A program made the position numbers and the translations under genes. A stretch of 64,000 nt of DNA from Mercenaria mercenaria (Eukaryota; Mollusca; Bivalvia; Venerida; Veneridae), in assembly GCF_021730395.1 (NCBI RefSeq), contig NC_069368.1, forward strand, positions 16,572,001 through 16,636,000. The letters are read 5' to 3'. The notes beneath the pieces were generated by a model, which was not told where the DNA came from, searched no databases, and was given only the letters and a program-made list of their open reading frames with translations. Below are positions 1-12,518 of this stretch, piece after piece. Position 1 is the stretch's first letter. Every line of letters begins with the position of its first letter.

Positions 1-706
1 AATGAAGGTCAGAGTTATGGACTTGGTGCTATCAACTAGTTTTATAACCCCAAAGACACATGTGAAGTTTCAATTCAATATCTGCATTAGTTTTGGAGAT
101 AGTAACTTGCATGTAAAACTTTAACCAGAATTTTCTAAGTCCAAAAGGGGCATAATTTGCTCAAAATACATGTCAGAGTTATGGGACTTGACCCAGTGAG
201 GTAGGTAATTGATCTAGAAAAAGAAAAAATAAGTTTCAAATCTATATGCCTTTTAGTAATAGCTGTATGTACTTGCACGCAAAACTTTAACCAGAATTTT
301 CTAAGTCCAAAAGGGGGCATAATTTGGCCAAAATGAAGGTCAGAGTTATGGGACTTGGTGCTATCAACTAGTTTTATAACCCCGAAGACACATGTGAAGT
401 TTCAATTCAATATCTGCATTAGTTTTGGAGATAGTAACTTGCATGTAAAACTTTAACCAAAATTTTCTAAGTCCAAAAGGGGGCATAATTTGCTCAAAAT
501 ACATGTCAGAGTTATGGGACTTGACCCAGAGAGGTAGGTAATTGACCTAGAAAAAGAATAAATAAGTTTCAAAGCTATATGCCTTTAAATGATAGCTGTA
601 TGTACTTGCATGCAAAAACTTAACCAAGGTGTGACGCCGACGCCGACGCCGACGCCAGGGTGAGTAGAATAGCTAGACTATTCTTCGAATAGTCGAGCTA
701 AAAATA
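1..706 (+). mobile_element. Tandem-core repeat element, 3' part (pearl/Helentron-like)
   Basis: About four tandem monomers of roughly 166 bp (for example AAAACTTTAACCA at 115, 281 and 447), which alternate so that the exact repeat is 331 bp (AATGAAGGTCAGAG at 1 and 332). The array ends in a short (GACGCC)n run near 634-658, then a terminal segment ending CGAATAGTCGAGCTAAAAA at about 706. The same terminal segment ends the elements at 3577-4957 and 40508-42435. Tandem cores of about 160 bp followed by a microsatellite are the hallmark of bivalve pearl-type elements, thought to be Helentron-related; that family link is inference. The 5' end lies outside the window. Confidence 0.7.
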
Positions 707-1930
<1,224 letters not shown>

Positions 1931-1998
1931 TATATATATAACATGTACCAATATGCATTACCTTGATGGTTGTTGTCTGAAATATTAAAATTCACACT

Positions 1999-2073
1999 TC
2001 GAGGGTTCAACGCAATAAGGGCGTATCTACATATAGTTATTAGTAGATACGCCCTTATTGCGTTGAACCCTCG
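1999..2073. repeat. Near-perfect hairpin, arms about 30 bp
   Basis: GAGGGTTCAACGCAATAAGG at 2001 is mirrored by CCTTATTGCGTTGAACCCTC ending at 2072, with a loop of about 14 bases. Probably a small fold-back MITE; nothing is coded. Confidence 0.85.
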
Positions 2074-2940
2074 ACTTGGCAATTAACCCTAGGAAAAATA
2101 TGTATTTGTTTCCTATGGTATTGTAGATAATAAACGAGATTCTATGAGATCTTGGTGTTTAGAAAACATACAAATCTGGAAGTGTAATTAATGTGCATTT
2201 GACAAATATACAACATGTATTCTATCAACAGGCATGAATGGGTTTTTTTCTGCATGTATAATATTAACCTCTGGTAAAAGGAGGCAAGGTATGTTTTTTT
2301 TCTTCAACACTAAATTTAAATTCCTAACTGATTGATACAATTTAGGGTTTTTGCAGTTGACTGTTCTACAATAGATTTGTCACTTCATATGAAGTAAACA
2401 GTACACTGTTAAACAAATATTAAAATGCAATCCCACTTTTCTATCATGTGAGAATATAATAGAAACCATTACTGTTTTGTATGATTTAAAATGCTATCAG
2501 TATATGATATAGCAATAACTGATCCACATTTTATTCTTACTAGGTGGAACAACTCCTCTGATTCCTTATGAAAAAGTCATTTTGAACTACTTCCCTTGTA
2601 TAAAGATTATAACCTGTCTGATTTCAAAATGTGAAGAAAGTTGTTCTAAGATTTTTTGGCACTGGGACTTAAAGCATTAAATTTTGAAAAATTGTGGCCT
2701 TTAGTATGGTGGCTGATTTGCACCATTTCGTTATTTTGTTCTGTCGCCCTGCCAAATGTTGCCAAGCCGAATATTGTCTTTTCGCCATCCAAAGTGACAA
2801 GATAGTATTAATCAAATTTGTGATAGAAGGTAGTACAATTTAAATAGTTATGATATAGAGGCAGGGGTGGGGAGCGCGGGTGTAGGAGTGGGGGTAATAG
2901 TGAGCAATTTTACCGGGTAACCCTTCATTAGGGACTAACA
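2074..2940. other. No gene seen
   Basis: AT-rich spacer. A short stretch near 2700-2790 with repeated gccaa/cgcca motifs resembles the GC-rich repeat at 54890-55160 but is degenerate. No coding signal. Confidence 0.5.
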
Positions 2941-3162
2941 AATATGACTATTAAAATCTTACTGCCTTATGTCTCAAACTTGATTAATATTATGCGACGT
3001 CTGACGGGGCGACATTCAGCAGTGCGCATTCTCATTCATCAGATGTTCAACATGGTTCTACCGGGGAACCATGGTAGAGCTCTGGTATGCGAGAATGGCA
3101 GTGTGGGGCACCATACTGACCTGGGATTCAGTCAAAAATAAAAAACCTGAAAGCCTACATTC

Positions 3163-3447
3163 TAAGCCTGAAATCCCATTTTTCATTAGAGTTTTAGAGG
3201 GAAATCCTGGCAGTCAAAAGCCTGAAATCCCATTTTTCGTTAGAGTTTTAGAGGGAAATTCTGGCAGTCCAAAGCCTGAAATCCCATTTTTCATTAGAGT
3301 TTTAGAGGGAAATCCTGGCAGTCAAAAGCCTGAAATCCCATTTTTCGTTAGAGTTTTAGAGGGAAATTCTGGCAGTCCAAAGCCTGAAATCCCATTTTTC
3401 ATTAGAGTTTTAGAGGGAAATTCTGGCAGTCAAAAGCCTGAAATCTG
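3163..3447 (+). repeat. 54-bp minisatellite, five units plus a partial, open in one frame
   Basis: Five full 54-bp units and one partial. The unit is a multiple of three, so a 156-codon frame (3071-3541) stays open; each unit reads KPEIPFF(I/V)RVLEGN plus four residues. Units alternate between an I...NPGSQ form and a V...NSGSP form, giving a 108-bp higher-order period, with the last full unit a hybrid. The flanks have no signal peptide, domain or clear splice frame, so coding is not shown. It could equally be a non-coding minisatellite in a repeat. Confidence 0.75.
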
Positions 3448-3576
3448 GACTAGTCCTGAAAATTCCAAGGCATGTCAGAAGACTGTAACAACGTCCGGCG
3501 GTGCTACATTTGGCGCGGCGACATTTGTCAAGGTGCCATAACGAATGACATTTGTTATTCTGTCACTGCAATAAAC

Positions 3577-4957
3577 ACAAGAGCTGTCTGATGACAGCAC
3601 GCTCGACTATTCGAAGAATTGATTGAAGAATGGTGTCAAAATATTTCCACGGATATTCAGACAAAAGAAATAAATAGATTAGACAAACAATGTCCTGTAT
3701 TACTTTAATTTCGATAAGTCTTGCACTAAATGGCAATATATGAGCCAATTTCAAAGTCCAAAAAGGGCCATAATTCAGTCAAAATAGTTATGTACTCTTG
3801 CCTACAGATGGAAATCATAATTATAAACAAGTGTTCAAAGTTTAAAAGCCATATGTCAAATAGTTTTGACAAAACATGGACTTGTATGGAAACAGAACCA
3901 ATTTCAAAGTCCAAAATAGGCCATTATTCAGCCAAAATAGATGACAGAGTTATGTTCTCTTTCCTACAGATAGAGACTATTATACTAAACAAGTGATAAA
4001 AGTTTCAAAGCCATATGTCAAACACTTTACAAAAAATATGAACTGGTACGAAAAACTTAACCAAGATTTCTCAGTCAAAAAGGGCCATAATTCAGCCAAA
4101 ATCCTTGATGGAGTTATGTACTCTTGTCTATAACTGGACATGGTGATGGTAAACAGATGTTGAAAGTTTCAAAGCTTTATCTCAAAAGACTTTGTCAAAA
4201 TATGAATTGGTACGAAATATTAACCCAGATTTCTAAGTCAAAAAGGGCCATAATTCAGCCAAAATCCTTAATGGAGTTATGTACTCTTGCCTATAACTGG
4301 ACATGGTGATGGTAACCAAGTGTTGAAAGTTTCAAAGCTTTATCTCAAAAGACTTTGTCAAAATATGAACTGGTACGAAAAACTTAACCATGATTCTAAG
4401 TCAAAAGGGGCCATAATTCAGTCAAAATCCTTGATGGAGTTATGTGCTCTTGCCTATAACTGGACATGGTGATGGTAAACAAGTGTTGAAAGTTTCAAAG
4501 CTTTATCTCAAAAGACTTTGTCAAGATGTGGACTGGTACGAAATATTAACCCAGATTTCTAAGTCAAAAAGGGCCATAATTCAGCCAAAATCCTTGATGG
4601 AGTTATGTGCTCTTGCCTATAACTGGACATGGTGATGGTAAACAAGTGTTGAAAGTTTCAAAGCTTTATCTCAAAAGACTTTGTCAAAATATGAACTGTT
4701 ACGAAAAACTTAACCATGATTTCTAAGTCAAAAGGGGCCATAATTCAGCCAAAATCTTTGATGGAGTTATGTGCTCTTACCTATAACTGGCCATGATGAT
4801 GGTAAACAAGTGTTGAAAGTTTCAAAGCTTTATCTCAAAAGACTTTGTCAAAATGTGGACTGGTATGAAAAACTTAACCCAAGGTGTGACGCCGAGGCCG
4901 ACACCGACGCCGTGGTGAGTAGGATAGCTCTACTTATTCTTCGAATAGTCGAGCTAA
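3577..4957 (+). mobile_element. Tandem-core element, complete-looking (pearl/Helentron-like)
   Basis: Starts near AGAGCTGTCTGATGACAGCA and CTCGACTATTCGAAG, and ends with CTTCGAATAGTCGAG, so the two ends are mutually inverted over about 15 bases. The core is about six tandem units of 163 bp (ACATGGTGATGGTAA-type positions at 4138, 4301, 4464, 4627 and 4791), then a short (GACGCC)-type run near 4886-4913. Short open frames inside are products of the repeat and not genes. It has the same termini as the elements at 15176-16275 (opposite strand) and 40508-42435. Confidence 0.75.
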
Positions 4958-5089
4958 AAATGGCACAAATCAGCCATCATACTTTAGTCTAGGAGAACAT
5001 TTACTTAACAATATACAAAGAATTTTTTTAGGCCTTAGTGTAATAATATTTTTAAACTTTTTATGCTGATTGTTTAAAGTATAAAAGAT

Positions 5090-5252
5090 GTTAGATGACT
5101 CTACTTTGCCTATAGCAGGGACAAAAAGAAATTTTGATGTTTCTACAGAAAAAGCTAACATGTGATAAAAAGAATCTTAAATTTGTGTCTTTCTACACTG
5201 AATTTATCAGACTAGCTAAAAATGATAAAATACTAGGTCAAACCTCATATTT
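5090..5252 (+). repeat. Dispersed repeat, second copy at 14660-14822
   Basis: Shares the run GTGATAAAAAGAAT followed by TTTGTG...TTTC.ACA.T and a GATAAAAT-rich end with 14,700-14,800. At this copy the terminal hairpin is interrupted by an hAT-like insertion at 5253. Family unknown. Confidence 0.5.
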
Positions 5253-5703
5253 TAGGGCTGTCATTGATTGGGTCTTAGGCGTATCGACGATACCGATATA
5301 TCAGAAGACAAATATGGACGATACATCGATATATTGATTATTAAGTTAGATTAACGACCTATTTGTTCATATGCATACAATATACCTTCCTGTAAATGCT
5401 ATTTTAAGTTTTATTGCCTACTTTCCATATTTCTGTTTGATTGTGTTGTATCTGTATTTATGAAATAAAAGAAATACATAAAAATTAATAACATCTTTCA
5501 TTTTTATTTTGCCTTCACTCCTTTTTTGCATTTATCCAAATTTACAACTTTTTGAACTTTAGTTGTTTTTTAGGGTCTGAGTGTTTATTTGGGTAGTTTT
5601 TTTCTCTCTGTAAAATATCGATTTTTGAAAATGGGAATCGATAATCGATCGACCAAAAAATATTGTTCATACATCGATATCGTTTCTATTTATGACAGCC
5701 CTA
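5253..5703. mobile_element. Non-autonomous hAT-like MITE with perfect 8-bp target duplication
   Basis: 451 bp. Terminal inverted repeats TAGGGCTGTCA / TGACAGCCCTA, with further inverted ATCGATAT-rich subterminal sequence. The flanks carry an identical 8-bp duplication TCATATTT at 5245-5252 and 5704-5711. TIRs of this type with 8-bp duplications are typical of hAT elements. No transposase is coded. Confidence 0.85.
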
Positions 5704-5849
5704 TCATATTTTAGTATTTTATTTAACTTTTGAAGATCAAAACTAGTAAGAGTCTAGAGACATTATCGGTTGTGTGTGTCCACTAAGTCTTGTTTATTAA
5801 GCAATTCGATAAGAAAAAAAGACACTAATGATGTAACAGTAAGAGCCTT

Positions 5850-6015
5850 ATCATGCTGGACACGAATGACTCTGCCTTTGCAACCAGTGTAGACCATGAT
5901 CAGCCTGCTGCACATCCATGCAGTCTGATCATGATCTGCACTGTTTGCCATTCAGTCAGTATTTTTTTGGTAAGAACCCTTTTAACACTTAATGGTACTG
6001 TCCAAATTGAAATAC
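5850..6015. mobile_element. Fragment of a palindromic bivalve MITE
   Basis: Contains the blocks GACCATGATCAGCCTGC, CAGTCTGATCATGATCTGC and AACACTTAATGGTACTG, which recur in the MITE at 36990-37158 and in the intron repeat at 48195-48520. The internal sequence is itself partly palindromic. Confidence 0.6.
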
Positions 6016-6495
6016 AGACAAGTTCATTATAGAATCGAGATATGGGTCCTTAATAATCCCTAGTCAAAACAATTCGATGGTCAGATTGTTTTATAATTGT
6101 GACGGGCAATGTTAGCCTGTCAAAACTTTAAAGGCCCATTCGAACTAATGGGGGATAAATTGCAGTACACAGTCATGTAAAGTGACTGGTTTTGTCGCTT
6201 GTGCATACTGCTGTGTACAATGGAAATTTCCTCAACTATTTTGGTCTTTCGAGTGTTTGACACAAGTGGAGATATTAATTGCCCATAAGACAATAACTAG
6301 AAATTTCCTAGGATTGCATCAAATAAGCTGGACTATAATAATCCCTAGATAAAGCGTATTGAGAAAATTACAAGGTAACAACTCTTAGTTAAATAGCTTA
6401 ACCTTATCTAGTACATTTAAATATTTTAGAGAATAAATGTCTCAATAGTACAACCTGGGACAGAAAATATCAGGGACTTAAAACAAAGCAAACAG
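6016..6495. other. No gene seen
   Basis: AT-rich spacer with no coding, RNA or clear repeat signal. Confidence 0.5.
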
Positions 6496-6497
6496 TA

Positions 6498-7465
6498 GAG
6501 TGGTGGAACCTATGCTCGCGGTATTCCTATGCTCGCAGTATTTCGATGAATACGCTCTCTGCAGAAGCACAGATAAAAATATTTCATCATGCTCTGTTCA
6601 ACACCGACCAGTGGTGAAATGCCTTTACAACAAACGTAGCGATAGCCGCACGTGCCGCTCACATGACGTATACAGCAGCCGATACATTTTACGCAATCTG
6701 TATCCGTCGCACAAATCTCAGACAAAATATGTCAAAATAACCCAACTAAAGTTAGGTTTTTAGAAATCATGCATTACAGTCAGATGTAAAATACATTTAA
6801 GAGCAAGATGTGATGAATGTGACGCCTGGCTACACTACGAGTGCCTGTCGAACCATGAAAAGATCGATGTTGATCTTAGTATTTTGACAAAGTCCAAATG
6901 GCTCTTTCTGAGATGTAGGGAGGAGTAATTTTACTGCACACAAAAGAAGTGTCGGAAACATTAGTGAGTTATTCACGGCCATTGTTTGAATCATTAATAC
7001 TTGAACATTCTGTTTTTATATAACATTATTATACGTTTTTAAGCTTTGTTCTAATAGTGACTCCATTTCTGTAAGGGAAATATACACATAGAAGCACATA
7101 CTAAATTTTGTCCTCATTTCTTTTGTTTTTCACTTAATAAATGAGTAATGTTCTAAATATTATATTCGCATATGCTTGTTTGTTCATTTTTAGCCTGCTG
7201 AATTCTTTTTTCGCCATTAGTTTAACAGATATAACATACCGCCAGCATAGGTTCCCTTCAGGGCGAATTTTCACCTTTTCATGTATGCCGTGTCGATAGC
7301 TCACGAGACGACTAAGTCACGTGATGACGCACATCAATAATATGTTTCGATAATAGGAGGATAACTTTATATTTTTGTATAGGCAAAACGAAATAATATT
7401 TTTTTGTTGTTTCTCAAAAAAGATAATATATGTACAAAATACCGCGAGCATAGGTTCCACCACTC
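6498..7465 (+). mobile_element. TA-flanked DNA transposon derivative with PHD-finger relic
   Basis: 968 bp between inverted ends GAGTGGTGGAACCTATG... and ...GGTTCCACCACTC, each flanked by TA (6496-6497, 7466-7467). The motif CCTATGCTCGCGGTATT is repeated just inside the left end, and a related copy (ACCGCCAGCATAGGTTCCC) lies at about 7240, so subterminal repeats are present. On the plus strand about 6770-6927 reads C-x4-C-x(8)-CDECDAWLHYECL...W-x3-RC and then stops, which is the core of a PHD finger (C-x2-C, H-x2-C). No catalytic transposase region is visible, so this is an internally deleted element. Superfamily undetermined. Confidence 0.65.
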
Positions 7466-7523
7466 TAAGTCAATTGCTCAGGGAAAGTTACAAGTAACAA
7501 TTAAGGTATAAAAGTACTTTTAC

Positions 7524-7998
7524 CAGTATGTGTTCTTAAGTGAGCTTTAAGATGAGAACTCTTCCCATAAACTTTCTGACACCCTTTGTAATGGCACTTA
7601 TGCATTTTCTTTCCCTGACCATCATATAAACCTTCCTCGAATCTCTCTCGAGTTACACATTCGAAAGTGGGCGTGGCTTTTGCCCTCTGTTTTCGCGATT
7701 TCTTTACCGTTTTAGTTTTTGTTAATCTCAAGTCAACTATATTAGTGTCAGTCCGCAAATCTACTGCGGGATAATCACTATGATCATCATGAATAAGTTC
7801 CTGCTTTTCTCTTTTCAAATCTGTCAAAATTCTGGCCAGTGTGAATGTATTATCAACATCTGTCTTGGTAACGTTTTCCGCCATTGTCCGATCAGCTGTT
7901 GACCTACTTTCGAAACTGAACGATTTTGACATGGCAACCAAGCATTCTGCAGCTAAATTCACCTCCATATCCACCGTGTCACTTTGTTCTGAAGTCAT
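7524..7998 (-). CDS. Krueppel-like factor (KLF9/13/14/16 group), first coding exon
   Basis: Encodes the N-terminal 158 residues of a nuclear C2H2 transcription factor that should bind GC/CACCC boxes. Residues 16-24 read AAECLVAMS, the SIN3-interaction motif of the KLF9/13/14/16 repressor group. Residues about 94-110 are Lys/Arg-rich, a likely nuclear signal. Residues 133-159 are zinc finger 1 (C135, C140, H153, H157; C-x4-C-x12-H-x3-H) with the family sequence [16 protein letters not shown]. The exon ends at 7524 in CATACTG|GTAAAA, phase 1 inside the Gly codon after finger 1, where KLF genes usually carry an intron. Read-through would add only six residues. Fingers 2 and 3 are not found in 1-7523, so the next exon should lie left of the window, making this intron longer than 7.5 kb. 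The ATG at 7998 places the SIN3 motif near the N-terminus as in relatives. Confidence 0.88.
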
Positions 7999-8400
7999 TG
8001 TTCTAAAATATTAGAGTTAAAACCAAATCTTAAGCAGAAAAACTCAGGTCACGCCCTTCGGACGATCGCTGTTTTTGTTGATATGACCTTTCTTTGTTTA
8101 GTTCCAACACGTGTTGTAAATGTCCTATTTCCCATCAAGTTTCAAGTACTTTAGATTTTCTATCGACATCCATGTGTTCTGAAAGAATTTTCTGACGTAT
8201 CTAAGTTAATTCCTAACACGATCACTCTCATTTTAAAAACAAATCCTACGAGATCATTTGGAATCCCAAGAGAATGTTTTCTGTTCTGTTGCACAACGTG
8301 GTGTGGGCGGGGTGTTTTGGTTGCAAACGGAAGTGAAATAAGCACAAAGCTCATTGGCTGAGACTGAAATTCAGTAGGCGCGAAATCCAAACAAAATGTG
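7999..8400 (-). promoter_or_regulatory. Putative KLF promoter and 5' UTR
   Basis: Reading the minus strand toward the KLF start: an E2F-like TTTCGCGCC (8377-8385), a CCAAT box (8353-8357) and a GC box/CACCC-like CCCCGCCCACACC (8300-8313), in the order and spacing of a TATA-less promoter. Transcription would then start about 8250-8290, giving a 5' UTR of about 250-300 bases. Promoter activity is inferred from motifs alone. A GC box in a KLF promoter would fit autoregulation, which is speculative. Confidence 0.45.
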
Positions 8401-8487
8401 TTAGCGACTTTGCTTAGTTTAATGGTTTAAGTGCACAAAAGGTTTTTTTTTTGTGAAACATAGATCCACCTTCTACCTACCCTTATA

Positions 8488-9083
8488 CTGGTACTGATGA
8501 TAAACCCGAACAGAAAATGAGATTTTTTACCTGTAACTTTTTTATTTCTGCAAATTGAAATCAATGGTCGGTATCAAAATAAAGCTTAACCTTTGCTGAA
8601 AACTTTACATAATCCAAATTTATATTTAGAATCTAGTAAGCAAACTCACACGAAGTGAGGGCCTGAAAGGGGTATGTATAAAGGGGACTTTATGAACGTT
8701 GACTGATGATAAATTCGAACCCTTTGTCATTTACAAAATTTTCTTGGTATTATTATATTGAAACTTTCCCCAAAAAGCTGCAACAGTCATTCCTGATAAA
8801 GTAATGAAAAGTTAACAAATGTCAGGCCTTCATGTTTCGACAGTGAGCATGCGCAAAAAAACACCCTCTTCCCCAGTAATTCTGGATAAATATTTTTTAT
8901 ACAAATTTATGTAAGTCATTTATTTATACAGAATATTTACCAATTTTGTTTTTGTTTACACCAGTTGGTGTTGTAAGTGGAAACTATTAGATGGTGTGTT
9001 CAATTTTATAAATAACCGATTGCAATCGAATATTTTCAAGGTGTTCGACTTTATCATCTGTCCGGGTTTATCATCAGTACCAG
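8488..9083. mobile_element. TIR element with TATA flanks
   Basis: 596 bp bounded by CTGGTACTGATGATAAACCC and its inverse (GGGTTTATCATCAGTACCAG), each flanked by TATA (8484-8487, 9084-9087). A subterminal repeat GATGATAAATTCGAAC lies at about 8706. No coding region. The duplication may be TA or TATA. Confidence 0.75.
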
Positions 9084-9309
9084 TATATATTATCGCGAGT
9101 ATACTCTTCTAGAGTGAGGCGATTACTGAAGATAAAATAAGATATGATAAGACTTAGTTTGAGTCGGCAAGACAATTACAAGTAACATAAGCTCTGATGA
9201 GCTTTTTAACCGACTATATAACAAGTGTATGTTAACAAAAGTTGTATCATAGCTCGGTGTTTTTTCTTAACAAACTTGGTGCAGGTAATTCGTATACACT
9301 GAGTACAGG

Positions 9310-9363
9310 GTGCGGTAAATAAAAGTGTGCAGGTATTTAATACCCGCACGCTAGTTACCGCAC
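9310..9363. repeat. Imperfect hairpin
   Basis: GTGCGGTAA...GTGTGCAGGTATT pairs with AATACCCGCACGCTAGTTACCGCAC; arms about 26 bp. A small palindromic insert or relic. Confidence 0.6.
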
Positions 9364-9564
9364 TGTTGGATAGGAAAGTATGTCAACGTGTCTGGAACAA
9401 TAGACAGCGAAGTGTATTTTATTGATTTTCTGCTCTAGTATTGGTTTATTTTACCTGGGCTTTACACATTTGTAAAGCAAGGGTTTTATGTACTCACTGA
9501 ACTGCTGTATATGGCAATGTGGAACGCCTACAATTACCATATATGGATGGCTATGATACAAAAC

Positions 9565-9659
9565 AGAAAGAACATTAAAACTCTCGGGTAAACGATTTAT
9601 ACTCGGGGGCTACGCCCCCTCGTACAAATCGTTTACCCTCGAGTTTCAATGCTCTTTCT
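9565..9659. repeat. Near-perfect hairpin, arms about 46 bp
   Basis: AGAAAGAACATTAAAACTC at 9565 is mirrored by GAGTTTCAATGCTCTTTCT ending at 9659; the centre is GGGGGCTACGCCCCC. Almost loopless, so a fold-back MITE is likely. Confidence 0.8.
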
Positions 9660-11215
9660 ATTACTAAATAAGCTACAAGTAAAAAGGATAGTGCAGTAAT
9701 TTACAACATAAAATCTATGAGAAACATGCTAATCCTACCAACTTTGGTTTAAAACAAGTTGACTAAGAATATTGGGCAAAGGTACCATATTTAAAAAAAT
9801 ATCTTAAAAAATCACATGATCAACAATTCGGTAAAATTTGCCGCCTTATCGGTAAAATTATCCCCCTTGAAATGAAGTCACCTGGCTGGGCGATATCGAT
9901 ATTTCTCTGGTTGATATTTTCCAATAGAAACAAAGAAGGAAAAAAAGTTTGAACAAATATTGTTTTTATTAGAATGAACACAAAATATTTATCACCTTAT
10001 TGAAGTGTTCGTCATTCTTTTCTCTTTACAAAGATATAAAAATTATATATCTAAAAAGAAGAATTAATGCTTCCCTTGGCGATTAAAAAACACCACTATC
10101 AGTCTCAGTTTACGGCATATAGTTACTGAATAAATAAGCAAAAACCTGTGGTACGTATCTTATTCTTTCCCCTGTAGCCACTTTATTCATAAGTTGAGAA
10201 TATTTATTATCCTATTGAAGTATTCTTTAGACAATAAATTTTGTATATATGTTTTTATTTTGAAATTATTTTAATGTCTTTTTGCTTCCCTGGACGTTTA
10301 AAAGTTGGTGATTTTTGTAAAATTTCTTTATTGTCCGTGTCCGTGGTATTTCCGAACGCGCGCGGAAACTCACGAACTCGACCGAAGTTAAGCTGTCTAT
10401 GATACAGAGAGCTGATGGTTACAAAAGAGTATTATTATTGATAGGCGTTATATTTATTATATAGTCTGTAGTTACTGAGATGTATCCTTGAAGAAAGAAG
10501 GAATTATTGTATTTTTATGCTGGTAATTCTTACTGCATGCATCAATATAAAAGAAAAAAAGAAAGACAGGTAGATAGAGAGAAGAAAGGAAAGTCATAAC
10601 AATTTCATGAGAGAAATTTACACAATTAGAAGAGAAGCTAGAGTACATAAATGGTCTATATTTTACTGCTCGCTAAAAATTCATAAGACAATTTGCAACT
10701 ATATATATTTCAGGCTTTCTAAAAATGATATAGCCACTGTCTCGTATTTTAAAGATTCGCATAATTATATTTATACCCCTTAGTTTAAGTTTTCGGAGCC
10801 TCTGAAACAGCCGTATTAAAGCACTTTTTGATATTGTTTCTGAGAAAATCACTCAAATCAGATTTGAAAATGACCTGATTAGCATCTTTTTCATAGGGTA
10901 ACTCAATAATCATTACTGAAATGAATAGCAAAGAAATACAGATTTGTATTATGGTTAAAATTAACTTGGTTTAATTATTAGAATTAGCATATAGACTTGA
11001 CATATAAGCTCTATCATTAGATTTTCCAACAGATAGTCAGGGCTGCAAGCAACAAGGTACTTCACACTCAAGTTAACTGGTACACAGACACATGCTATAT
11101 AGTGGTTCTATCAAAGGGATGTAATCGCAATAAACACAAATTTTTGAATGTTTAATAGCCATTGTACGCATTCTTCTTATATGTAAGGAAGGCATTTTAA
11201 CTTTATGTAATAAAT
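9660..11215. other. No gene seen
   Basis: About 1.5 kb of AT-rich sequence with no open frame of note, no tRNA-like motif and no clear repeat borders. Two loosely similar stretches (about 9985 and 10200, both AATATTTAT...TATTGAAGT) may be an old duplication. Confidence 0.5.
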
Positions 11216-11217
11216 CA

Positions 11218-11400
11218 GGGGCCACTATCTCGAAAACTTATTCGTATCGTAAGTTAAGATATGATTTGCGATAAACCTAAGGTAAGACTAAGGTAGCGTT
11301 ATTCAGCTATCTCCAAACACCTCTTAACGCCCTCGTAAAGGGTTCGTAACTTCATGTATTGTTAGTTAGTTACGATATCGTAAGTCGTGGATAATCCATT
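11218..11400 (+). mobile_element. TIR-like end, partner at 17040-17152
   Basis: Begins GGGGCCACTATCTCGAA, and the inverse TTCGAGATAGTGGCCCC closes the repeat at 17152. Both ends continue with cgtaag/cttacg-rich sequence and share CGTAAAGGGTTCGTAA. Either two opposite copies of one MITE, or the ends of one 5.9-kb composite. Confidence 0.5.
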
Positions 11401-12515
11401 TAGTGACGTCCTTTTCGACCAACTGCACGTGTATCTGATAGCCCACAAGCTGTCTGTTGCTAAACATCATAGGAAATATATCCACATTAAGTGAATTTTA
11501 TCCCTTGCCAACGGTATAATGCCTGCTAAAAAGTATTTACATTACATCAGACTTTATTCTGTAATAAAATAAAAACAATTGTCTTATATTTATTCAGCGA
11601 TTACTTCTAAAATGTTAGAGTTACGCTCAACTTAAACTCTAAACCTTTGGTCACATATACATATGGGAAAATTAGACCCATCGATTTTTCACACGAGTGA
11701 AAATATTTTATATAGCGCAAAGAAGGGGCCCTTTACTTTATTTAAATTCATGGAGCAAGTATTCTAGGTATTTTAGCTTTGCAAACGATGTGATAATATT
11801 CAATGCATTGTCTTTCTTATGAATATTTTATTTTAAAAATGAATTTAAAAGAAAATGGTCTTTTTTGCGTATACTTTATGTCTGTCTATCTACAATTAGA
11901 AATGTAGTAAAATATGGATATTTTGCTGAAATTTCTTCTGTTTATCAAAGACTAAATAGATTCTTATGTGTGCTTAAAGACCTTTGCAAACGACTTAGTA
12001 ATCTATATTCATTTAGCTATTGTTTCATACTAATTTCAGTTTTCTAAGTGAAGAAGAAAATGGTCTTTTTTAAGCATTTTGCAGATGAGTATAGGTTTTT
12101 TTTCCTTATCGGAAAGACTCGAACATTCTCGTATGTTTCCGTCAATTCTTACGGAATTTAAGCTCCTTAATGGTAAAGACTGATATCTTCTCACCCGCTA
12201 AACAGCACACATGTACAGATTTATAAATTAGTGGACGCTCCATAATATAATTTGTTTACAGCCAATAGTCAATTTTAAACAGCTTGAGGATCGAAGTTCA
12301 AAATTAAAAAAAGAAACGTTGACAATTTAGGCGGCATATTTTGGGCAAGTTAGAAATAGAAAATCAAAATTCAAATTTTAAAAGGATGATGTTGAATTTC
12401 GCTTACATTGAATTTCGCACAGACTCGGAAATCGAAATTAAAGTAAAAAGAATTCGCCGAATTTTGAGGCAGAATTGAAATTAGATCCAGCAGGATGACC
12501 GAAATTCAAATATTT
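11401..12515. other. No gene seen
   Basis: AT-rich; short frames only (for example 60 codons at 11865-12047, without any motif). No RNA gene or clear repeat border. Confidence 0.5.
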
Positions 12516-12518
12516 TGA

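Noticed and set aside
3163-3447. Regular repeats resembling a CRISPR array
   Set aside because: Units are contiguous 54-bp tandem copies without unique spacers; eukaryotic minisatellite.
8160-8390. 76-codon minus-strand frame upstream of the KLF exon
   Set aside because: Lies in the putative promoter/5' UTR and has no motif.
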